In this document: positions 5,189 to 11,008 of the stretch, one piece after another | Layout: each line of letters opens with the position of its first letter | Position numbering within the stretch: the first letter of the stretch is position 1 | DNA from: Gemmatimonadota bacterium | GTDB taxonomy: Bacteria; Gemmatimonadota; Gemmatimonadetes; Gemmatimonadales; Gemmatimonadaceae | DNA length: 11,008 nucleotides | Assembly: GCA_003131365.1 (NCBI GenBank) | Contig: PKVB01000225.1 | Span: forward strand, 18,873-29,880 | Direction: 5' to 3' | The notes under the pieces: model-generated | The model's input: the letters and a program-made list of their open reading frames with translations, nothing else | Databases searched by the model: none | What the model was told of the DNA's origin: nothing | Program-made: the position numbers and the translations under genes

Positions 5189-6508
5189 TTGCAGAGAAGA
5201 CCTTCGACACTCAGAAAGCGCTCGGGCGTGCTGGGGCTGGCGCTCGCTGCTGTCCTTGTAGCCGCGCCGCGCAGCGAGGCGCAACACGAACGCCATGCAG
5301 CAATGCGGGACATGCCGGGCGATACGCTCGTCACCGCTCCAACCACGCCCAGCCGGCCGCGCTCAGATTCGGGCGCAATCGCGGACTCGCTGCTCGGCGT
5401 CTGCAAGGCGCACGAAACGCATTCAATCGACGCCTACTCCACCTGTCTCGGCGACGGCATCGCATCGCTCTCGTCCGCCGGAAACATCGCCCTCGCGATG
5501 GGGACTCTCGACCGCATCGTCCACAGCGATCCCTCGCTGGTTCTGCTTGGTCATCCACTCGCGCACGCACTCGGTTACGCGGTTCGATCGACCCCCGCGA
5601 CCGCGACACGCCTGTTGTTGCAGTGCGACGACCGTTACCAGTCTGGATGCTATCACGGAATTCTGCAGCGATACTTCGACGCGCGAATGGGAATGCCATT
5701 AGCCCAGAGCGTGTTGCTGGCGCCATGTGACGGACTGCGCGGCACCCGCGAGCAGTTCCGGCTGTACGACTGCCTCCACGGGACTGGCCACGGCCTCATG
5801 ATGTACCACCGCTACGACGTCAACGCGTCACTCAGGGATTGCGATCGGCTCGCCGGCGACTGGGACGAGCGGAGCTGCTACAGCGGCGTGTTCATGGAGC
5901 ACAACATGGGCGCCAGCATTCAGGCGTTCGGCGTCGGCATGCTCGGGATGCATCGGCATTCGATGCCTGCGGCAACCATTGTTCTGTTCAAGCCTGACGA
6001 TCTGCACTATCCCTGCGACGCTACACCAGCTCGCTACCGGCGCGAGTGCTACGAGCTGCAGGCCGATCTGATTCTTCCGGCGGTGAAGCAGGATTACAAA
6101 AAAGCGAGCGCAGTGTGTGATGCCGCCGGCACTCCCGATCTCCTTCGCGCTTGCTACGTCGGGCTCGGCAGGAACGCGTCCGGGGCATCGGCGTTTCAGT
6201 ACGCCGGCATCAGGAAAAGATGCGACCAGGCTACACCTGCCGGCGTTCCATTTTGCTACGAGGGAGCTGTGCGACATCTGGCGTACGCGCCGAGCGAGCT
6301 TCCGCGTGGCGTAGCGTTCTGCAAGTCGCTGCCCGACGGAGAGAGTCGGTCGCGCTGCTGGGACGGCGTAGGATTGCAAGTCGGGGGATTCTTTTCGGAC
6401 TCGACGTCGCGGCAGCGGGCGTGTCAGTCGGATGTAACACGTGACGTTGCGGCATGCGTGGAAGGTGCCGGGGTTACTCAAAGCCCGCCCGCTAGGAATC
6501 GGCCCTAA
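5189..6508 (+). CDS. Secreted Cys/His-rich protein of unknown function
   Basis: This protein has 439 residues. It starts at a TTG with GGAG (5176-5179) 9 bases upstream; no ATG fits the signal peptide. Residues 1-31 are a signal peptide (basic RKR, hydrophobic LGLALAAVLVAA, cleavage after SEA). The mature protein is rich in Cys, often paired at regular distances (72/86, 146/154, 218/230), which suggests disulfides in an extracytoplasmic fold. It has a striking set of conserved-looking motifs: H122-PLA-H126, C154-Y-H156-G, C195-L-H197-GTG-H201-G, and C230 followed by YSGVFMEH (E237, H238). Such HxxxH, HG and E groupings could bind a metal or haem, but there is no CxxCH cytochrome c site. I do not recognise a named family. 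The flavin monooxygenase gene begins 18 bases after its stop, so the two may be cotranscribed. Confidence 0.8.
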   Translation: MQRRPSTLRKRSGVLGLALAAVLVAAPRSEAQHERHAAMRDMPGDTLVTAPTTPSRPRSDSGAIADSLLGVCKAHETHSIDAYSTCLGDGIASLSSAGNIALAMGTLDRIVHSDPSLVLLGHPLAHALGYAVRSTPATATRLLLQCDDRYQSGCYHGILQRYFDARMGMPLAQSVLLAPCDGLRGTREQFRLYDCLHGTGHGLMMYHRYDVNASLRDCDRLAGDWDERSCYSGVFMEHNMGASIQAFGVGMLGMHRHSMPAATIVLFKPDDLHYPCDATPARYRRECYELQADLILPAVKQDYKKASAVCDAAGTPDLLRACYVGLGRNASGASAFQYAGIRKRCDQATPAGVPFCYEGAVRHLAYAPSELPRGVAFCKSLPDGESRSRCWDGVGLQVGGFFSDSTSRQRACQSDVTRDVAACVEGAGVTQSPPARNRP

Positions 6509-6526
6509 CGCGCAAGCGGTGATGTC

Positions 6527-7540
6527 ATGACGAGCATCCTCAGCGTTCTCGACCAGTCGCCGATCTCCGAAGGATCAACCGGAGGCAACGCCCTGCGAAA
6601 CAGCATCGACCTGGCGCAGCTCGCCGAGTCGGTCGGGTATCGCCGCTATTGGGTCGCGGAGCATCATGCCACTCCGATGCTGGCGAGTCCGAGTCCCGAG
6701 GCGCTCATCGGCCCAATCGCCGCTCTCACCAAGCACATTCGCGTCGGCTCGGGCGGAGTAATGCTTCCCCACTATAGTCCACTCAAGGTGGCCGAGACAT
6801 TCAGCATGCTCGCTGGACTCTTTCCCGGGAGAATCGATCTGGGGATTGGGCGGGCGGCTGGAACGGATCCGCTGGCGACATTTGCGCTGCAGCGAGATCG
6901 AAGGCAGGCGGCGCCAGATGATTTTCCAGAGCAGCTGGTCGAGCTGCGCGGATATCTCGAGGGCAGCCTGCCGGAAGAGCATCCATTCGCGCGAGTGGCG
7001 ATGCTTCCAGGCGAACCGGAAGCGCCCGGGATCTGGCTCCTCGGCTCTTCCCCCCAAAGTGCGATCTGGGCCGGAGAGCTGGGCCTGCCGTACGTGTTTG
7101 CCGACTTCATCAACTCCGAGGGCGCGCATATCGCAGCGCTGTACCGGGAGCGGTTCACGCCCTCTGCACGGTTGCCTGAGCCAAAGGTGATGGTTGCTAC
7201 CTGGGCGCTCTGCGCCGACACACAGGAGGAGGCGGAGCGACTCGCAACGAGCAGCCGGATGGCTCTGACGCTGCTACGCACGACGGGGAGGACGATACCA
7301 GTACCAACGGTGGAGACAGCGACGCGATTTCTCCGAGAGCCCACGGGAGCGCTTCCGATCGCGCGCCGGCGGCGCATGACGCTCGGCACCAAGCCAATGG
7401 TGCGCGACGGACTCGAAGCGATCGCGCGCGACTACGGCGCCGAAGAGATGATGATCGTGACGATCACGCACAGCCACGAAGCGCGGAAGAAGTCCTACAG
7501 ACTGATTGCTGAGGCATTCGAGCTCGCGGCAGCAAGTTGA
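6527..7540 (+). CDS. LLM-class flavin-dependent oxidoreductase (luciferase-like, YhbW/MsnO8-type)
   Basis: This 337-residue protein is a bacterial-luciferase-like monooxygenase with a TIM-barrel fold, predicted to use reduced FMN and oxygen on an unknown substrate in the cytoplasm. Signature stretches of the YhbW/MsnO8 subgroup are clear: the start LSVLDQSPISEG, YWVAEHH (41-47), VGSGGVMLPHYSP (73-85), then GRIDLGIGRAAGTD (101-114), and the late WLLGSS segment. Length is normal. A weak GGTGA lies 4 bases before the ATG. It follows the Cys/His-rich gene by 18 bases, and an aldo/keto reductase comes 161 bases later, giving two neighbouring redox enzymes. Members of this group are often annotated only by family, and the substrate cannot be inferred here. 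Confidence 0.93.
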   Translation: MTSILSVLDQSPISEGSTGGNALRNSIDLAQLAESVGYRRYWVAEHHATPMLASPSPEALIGPIAALTKHIRVGSGGVMLPHYSPLKVAETFSMLAGLFPGRIDLGIGRAAGTDPLATFALQRDRRQAAPDDFPEQLVELRGYLEGSLPEEHPFARVAMLPGEPEAPGIWLLGSSPQSAIWAGELGLPYVFADFINSEGAHIAALYRERFTPSARLPEPKVMVATWALCADTQEEAERLATSSRMALTLLRTTGRTIPVPTVETATRFLREPTGALPIARRRRMTLGTKPMVRDGLEAIARDYGAEEMMIVTITHSHEARKKSYRLIAEAFELAAAS

Positions 7541-7690
7541 GACTCGCCTGAAGGGTGCGCGAATTGCCTGATCGGTGATCGAGCGCAGGCGTCCCCTCGC
7601 GGCCGGATGTAGCGCAAACAACGTGAAGCGGCTTGCAATGGCAGGTGAAAAGCGGCGCGTCGAGCCTGGAGAGACCGCCGCCGCGGAATA

Positions 7691-7704
7691 GAGGAGCGCA
7701 AGTG
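7691..7704 (+). promoter_or_regulatory. Ribosome-binding site and GTG start of the aldo/keto reductase
   Basis: GAGGAG (7691-7696) lies 5 bases before GTG (7702-7704). It decides the start: the frame extends upstream to an ATG at 7633, but those 23 codons show no homology-like sequence, whereas the GTG gives the usual short family N-terminus (EKRQIGSLDVSVVGVG). Confidence 0.8.
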
Positions 7705-8658
7705 GAAAAACGACAAATTGGCTCGCTCGACGTCTCCGTCGTCGGTGTGGGCTGCAACAACTTCGGAATGCGCAGCGACGAGGCACATTCCGAGGAAGTC
7801 ATGAAAGCGGCGCTCGAGCAAGGGATCAACTTCTTCGATACCGCCGACATGTACGCGAACGGCAGGAGCGAGGAGCTGATCGGCCGCTTTCTTGTTGGCG
7901 GCGGGCACCGCTCTGATGTGATTATCGCCACCAAGTTCGGGAACGACATGCCGGGACAGGGTCGCGGCGCGCGACCTGAATACGTGAAACAGGCATTCGA
8001 GGCGAGTCTCAAGCGACTTGGCACGAATTACATCGATCTGTATCAGCAGCACGTCCCCGACCCAGATGTCCCGATCGCGGAAACCCTGGGCGCGCTCGAC
8101 GATCTCGTAAAAGCGGGCAAGGTGCGGGAAATCGGATGCTCGAACTTTTCGGCGCAGCAAGTAAAGGAGGCGCAGGCCGCTGCGGCTCGTCACGCCGGCT
8201 CTGCGAGGTTCGTGAGCGTTCAGAACGAGTACAGCCTTCTTCATCGGGAGCCGGAGGAAGGCGTGCTCGACGAATGCGAGCGACAGGGGATGGCGCTTCT
8301 GCCTTTCTTTCCGCTCATGAGCGGGCTGCTCACGGGGAAATATCGAAGGGGCCAGCCGATTCCTGATGACACACGGGTCGCGAAGTACGAGCGCTATCGG
8401 AAACTTCTGACCGATGAGAACCTCGACAAGGTGGAAGTGCTCATCGAGTTCGCCGAGTCGGACGGCCACACGCTACTGGAGCTGGCGTTTTCGTGGCTGC
8501 TCGCGCATCGCGTCGTCGCGTCTGTGATCGCCGGCGCTTCGTCGGCGCAGCAGCTGCGTGCCAACGCTGGTGCCGCGGGCTGGAAGCTGACACCGGCAGA
8601 GCTCCAGGAGATCGACACGCAGTTGCGCGCGGACGCGGGATCGGCTGCGACCACCTGA
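7702..8658 (+). CDS. Aldo/keto reductase
   Basis: This protein has 318 residues from the GTG at 7702 and is an NAD(P)H-dependent oxidoreductase of the aldo/keto reductase superfamily, cytoplasmic with a (beta/alpha)8 barrel. The full catalytic tetrad is present: Asp46 (FFDTADMY), Tyr51, Lys78 (ATKFG) and His117 (YQQHVPD). The cofactor side is seen in the late segments IGCSNFSAQQ, VQNEYSLLHREPE and the family ending ASVIAGASSAQQL. Length fits short AKRs that take simple aldehydes or ketones; the substrate is unknown. The gene follows the flavin monooxygenase on the same strand, but a 161-base gap and its own strong ribosome-binding site suggest it may have its own promoter. I saw no clear one in the gap. 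Confidence 0.93.
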   Translation: MEKRQIGSLDVSVVGVGCNNFGMRSDEAHSEEVMKAALEQGINFFDTADMYANGRSEELIGRFLVGGGHRSDVIIATKFGNDMPGQGRGARPEYVKQAFEASLKRLGTNYIDLYQQHVPDPDVPIAETLGALDDLVKAGKVREIGCSNFSAQQVKEAQAAAARHAGSARFVSVQNEYSLLHREPEEGVLDECERQGMALLPFFPLMSGLLTGKYRRGQPIPDDTRVAKYERYRKLLTDENLDKVEVLIEFAESDGHTLLELAFSWLLAHRVVASVIAGASSAQQLRANAGAAGWKLTPAELQEIDTQLRADAGSAATT

Positions 8659-8674
8659 GCTATACACTTCGTGG

Positions 8675-8723
8675 CGTCTCAGCAGGGTTCCCGTCCGGTG
8701 CGGGACCCGGACGCGGTAAGACG
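8675..8723 (+). other. Possible structured RNA or unusual terminator after the aldo/keto reductase
   Basis: A nested hairpin is possible. CGTCT (8675-8679) pairs with AGACG (8719-8723) on the outside. Inside, GGGTTCCCG (8685-8693) pairs with CGGGACCC (8701-8708) with one bulged T. No T-run follows. It could end transcription in a factor-dependent way or be part of the leader of the next gene. Confidence 0.3.
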
Positions 8724-8774
8724 GGTATGTGAGCGAGAGTAGCTCAAGGCGTCATAACTAACATTGGAGAAACA

Positions 8775-9323
8775 GTGAACCGAATCATTTTTTCAACTCT
8801 GGTCGCGGCGGGCATCGCGGCGGTAGCGCCGGCTGCGCGCGCGCAGAGCTCGTCGAACCCGTTTCAGATAGGTGGCGCGGCTGGCATCGCGTTCCCAACT
8901 GGCGATCTTGGAAACGCCGCAAACACCGGATACAACGTCACACTGGCGGTGGGGTACAATCCACCGGCGGCGCCCGTTGGGCTCCGGCTCGAGGGCGCTT
9001 ACAACGAATTCGGAAACCAGGTGGGTGGCGGCAACCTCAACATCGCCGCATTCACCGCCAACGCCGTGTTCGCGCTGCCGGCGTCGGGATTTACGCCGTA
9101 TATAATCGGCGGAGCAGGCCTGTATCGTGTGGGCGCCAATGACGCGTTTGGCAACGCCGCCTCGGAGAACGACTTCGGGTTCAACGTCGGCGGCGGCGTA
9201 AAACTGCCATTGAGCTCGAGTTTCGAAACGTTCGTCGAGGCGAGGTACAATCGCGTGTCGGTCGGTGGTGGCAATGGCGGCACCTTCAGCTTCATTCCGG
9301 TGACCGTCGGGATAATGTGGTAG
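8775..9323 (+). CDS. Small outer-membrane beta-barrel protein
   Basis: This 182-residue protein starts at GTG 8775 with GGAG (8766-8769) 5 bases upstream. A signal peptide covers residues 1-23 (hydrophobic core, cleavage after ARA, before QSSS). The mature part is Gly/Asn/Ala-rich with alternating hydrophobic residues: IGGAAGIAFPTGDL, TGYNVTLAVGYN, VGLRLEGAYNEFG, then TANAVFALP, YIIGGAGLYRVG, FGFNVGGGVKLP, FETFVEARYNRV and a final strand FSFIPVTVGIMW ending in an aromatic residue, as outer-membrane proteins do. This fits an eight-stranded OmpA/OmpX-like barrel. Its role is not predictable beyond membrane stability or small-molecule interaction. It is followed by a strong terminator and is likely transcribed alone. 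Confidence 0.85.
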   Translation: MNRIIFSTLVAAGIAAVAPAARAQSSSNPFQIGGAAGIAFPTGDLGNAANTGYNVTLAVGYNPPAAPVGLRLEGAYNEFGNQVGGGNLNIAAFTANAVFALPASGFTPYIIGGAGLYRVGANDAFGNAASENDFGFNVGGGVKLPLSSSFETFVEARYNRVSVGGGNGGTFSFIPVTVGIMW

Positions 9324-9364
9324 GACTGCTTCGGCTTCCCGCGTGAAAAAATGGCATAGACGAC

Positions 9365-9396
9365 AAAAGGCCAGCCCACCCGGGCTGGCCTTTTTT
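9365..9396. terminator. Bidirectional rho-independent terminator
   Basis: AAAAGGCCAGCCC (9365-9377) and GGGCTGGCCTTTT (9382-9394) form a perfect 13-bp stem with a 4-base loop and a T6 run on the plus strand. On the minus strand the run is T4. It lies between the stops of the outer-membrane protein gene (+) and pilC (-) and should end both. Confidence 0.93.
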
Positions 9397-9411
9397 GTGC
9401 GTCGTGAATTC

Positions 9412-10605
9412 TTATTGAACCGCGTTGACCATGTCGAAGATCGGGAGGTACATAGCCACGACCATGCCTCCGACAACAACGCCGAGGAAGACGATCATGA
9501 TCGGTTCCAGCAATGAAAGAAGGTTGCTAACCGCCGCGTCGACTTCTTCGTCGTAGAAGTCGGCAATCTTGGACAACATCTCGTCCAGACCACCGGTTTG
9601 CTCACCGACCGCGATCATCGAGATGACCATGGGCGGGAAGACCTTCGACTTTTGGAGCGGCTGAGCGATGGTGTCACCGCCGGCGATCGAGGAACGGGAC
9701 TGCATGATGGCGTCCTGAATGACGCGGTTGCCCGCCGTCTTCGCCGTAATCTCGAGTCCTTCGAGAATGCTGACGCCCGAGCTGATGAGCGTACCGAGGG
9801 TGCGCGTGAAGCGAGACACAGCGGACTTGCGCAGCACGTCTCCGAGAACCGGCATGCGCAGCATCAAGCGGTCGATCACGAGCTTTCCGGGCGGCGTAGC
9901 ATAGTACTTCTTGAACATGTATCCGCCGATGATGATCGCGGCGCCCATAATCCACCAATACCTTCTGAGGAAGCCAGAGGCACCGATGACGATTCGGGTC
10001 GGCAATGGCAGCGCCTGGCCAGCCGATGCGAACATGCCCGCGAACACCGGGATGACGAAGATCAGGAGGACGACGACAGCGATGGCCGCGACGCTCATGA
10101 TGACCGCCGGGTAAATCATCGCGCCCTTCACCTTTCTGACCAGCGCGTCGTTCTTTTCAAGGAATGTCGCGAGGCGGAGCAGAATCGTGTCGAGAATACC
10201 GCCGGCTTCACCCGCGGCGACCATGTTGACGTACAGGTTGGTGAAGGCTCTCGGGTGCTTGGAGAGCGCATCGGCAACGGTATTACCGGACTCAACGTCG
10301 AACACCACTTTCCTGGTGACTTCCGACAGAGCCTTGTTGTCCGTCTGTTCGGCGAGAATCGTCAACGCCTGCACGAGTGGCAGGCCTGAGTTGATCATGG
10401 TCGAGAACTGGCGGGTAAAAATGACGACGTCACGTGTTTTGATTGATCCGCGGCCGATCTTCTTGGCCGCATCCTGATCGATCTTGACGACGCTGAGTCT
10501 CTGCTTTCTGAGCTGGGCGATGACATCATCGCGAGAGGACGCATCGATCGTCGCGGTGCGCAGATCGCCGTTGAATGCTCTCGCCGTATATGTGAAAGTA
10601 GCCAT
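9412..10605 (-). CDS. pilC: Type IV pilus inner-membrane platform protein PilC (GspF family)
   Basis: This 397-residue protein is the inner-membrane platform of the type IV pilus machine, where it links the cytoplasmic ATPases to pilin assembly. The N-terminus (MATFTYTARAFNGDLRTATI) is the typical soluble cap. Two GspF domains follow: about 60-185 (FTRQFSTMINSGLPLVQAL, then GEAGGILDTILLRLATFLEK) and about 262-388 (FTRTLGTLISSGVSILEGL, then VGEQTGGLDEMLSKIADFY). Three hydrophobic segments lie near residues 163-190, 215-232 and 365-390. Length is normal for PilC. The ATG at 10605 has an AGAGAGGA ribosome-binding site just upstream. The pilT stop lies 12 bases before, so the two genes form an operon ending at the terminator at 9365-9396. 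Confidence 0.95.
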   Translation of the reverse strand: MATFTYTARAFNGDLRTATIDASSRDDVIAQLRKQRLSVVKIDQDAAKKIGRGSIKTRDVVIFTRQFSTMINSGLPLVQALTILAEQTDNKALSEVTRKVVFDVESGNTVADALSKHPRAFTNLYVNMVAAGEAGGILDTILLRLATFLEKNDALVRKVKGAMIYPAVIMSVAAIAVVVLLIFVIPVFAGMFASAGQALPLPTRIVIGASGFLRRYWWIMGAAIIIGGYMFKKYYATPPGKLVIDRLMLRMPVLGDVLRKSAVSRFTRTLGTLISSGVSILEGLEITAKTAGNRVIQDAIMQSRSSIAGGDTIAQPLQKSKVFPPMVISMIAVGEQTGGLDEMLSKIADFYDEEVDAAVSNLLSLLEPIMIVFLGVVVGGMVVAMYLPIFDMVNAVQ

Positions 10606-10617
10606 ACTGATCCTCTC

Positions 10618-11008
10618 TTAACGTTTCACTGGTGAGCCCGGGGCGGGTCCACGTGTGGCTGCCTGCTTGCCTGCGGCTGACTTGCCGCTTCCATCATCGG
10701 ACGGATCCAGCTGTCCAATCATTCTCTGGAACTCGGTCGGATCGCCGCTCACGCGCAGGCACTCGTCCGCCGCCACCTCGCGGTTCATGTAGAGCGCGTA
10801 CAACGCGTCGTTCAGCGTCTGCATGCCGAACTTCTTGCCGGCCTGCATGGACGAGTAGATCTGGTGAACCTTATCGTCGCGAATGAGCGCGCGGATCGCC
10901 GGCGTTACCACCAGAATCTCGGCGGCCATCACGCGTCCCTTTCCCTGCGCTTTGGGAAGGAGCGTCTGGGTGACGATTCCCTCGAGCACGAAGGCGAGCT
11001 GCGCCCGC
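10618..11008 (-). CDS. pilT: Type IV pilus retraction ATPase PilT, C-terminal part (5' truncated by window)
   Basis: The frame is open to the window edge, so the gene begins outside. The visible 129 or so residues are the C-terminal domain of the PilT retraction ATPase, which disassembles the pilus to pull the cell or take up DNA. The segment AIRALIRDDKVHQI corresponds to the AIRNLIRE motif that marks PilT and is needed for retraction. It is followed by GKKFGMQTLNDAL and DPTEFQRM, both typical. Walker motifs lie upstream, unseen. After the usual end comes a Gly/Ser/Ala/Pro-rich tail of about 33 residues ending SPVKR, an extension I do not expect in classical PilT. It is the first gene of a pair with pilC, 12 bases downstream. 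Confidence 0.93.
   Translation of the reverse strand, partial: RAQLAFVLEGIVTQTLLPKAQGKGRVMAAEILVVTPAIRALIRDDKVHQIYSSMQAGKKFGMQTLNDALYALYMNREVAADECLRVSGDPTEFQRMIGQLDPSDDGSGKSAAGKQAATRGPAPGSPVKR

Noticed and set aside
4673..5296. Minus-strand frame of 207 codons over array 3 and the 108-residue gene.
   Set aside because: Its composition is unlike a folded protein, and it spans the array and a likely promoter on the other strand.
7495..8469. Minus-strand frame of 324 codons opposite the aldo/keto reductase.
   Set aside because: The plus-strand gene has the full catalytic tetrad and a strong ribosome-binding site; the antisense product has no domain.

Overview
The window looks like chromosomal DNA of a GC-rich, diderm soil-type bacterium. 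Gemmatimonadota is the most likely phylum. This rests on overall style (high GC, GTG/TTG starts, abundant small lipoproteins, an outer-membrane beta-barrel gene, a type IV pilus pilT-pilC pair) and not on any single diagnostic gene, so it is an inference of moderate confidence. There is no rRNA, tRNA, CRISPR array or insertion sequence, and no gene-free stretch above about 210 bases.

Layout. (1) 2-331 (+): 3' end of an NlpC/P60 cell-wall hydrolase. (2) 390-5086: a regulatory-looking block. It holds an AraC-type regulator with a receiver-like N-terminus (-), a 44-residue lipoprotein gene (+, 1453-1587), a cytoplasmic TPR protein (-), an orphan oligopeptide-type ABC substrate-binding lipoprotein (-) and a 108-residue hypothetical protein (+). 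(3) 5189-8658 (+): a secreted Cys/His-rich protein of unknown function, a luciferase-like flavin monooxygenase and an aldo/keto reductase. (4) 8775-9323 (+): a small outer-membrane beta-barrel, facing the pilus genes across a strong bidirectional terminator. (5) 9412-11008 (-): pilC and the 3' part of pilT, the inner-membrane platform and retraction ATPase of a type IV pilus.

The most interesting signal is in block 2. Three intergenic regions (1312-1374, 2907-2949, 4685-4726) carry tandem copies of one about 21-bp DNA element, core roughly TGATARGAAAACGACATTTC, containing a GAAA-N6-TTTC dyad. The copies repeat every 21 bp (22 in one case). Copies from different loci match at up to 18 of 21 positions, and every array reads toward the nearest downstream start: the small lipoprotein, the TPR protein and the 108-residue protein respectively. 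A 21-bp direct repeat is the spacing of classical AraC half-sites, and an AraC-type gene sits beside the first array. I propose, as inference, a local regulon in which this pseudo-receiver AraC protein binds the arrays and controls a tiny lipoprotein, a TPR protein and a small protein, possibly with the oligopeptide-binding lipoprotein. A peptide-sensing circuit is one reading of that set, but nothing in the sequence proves it.
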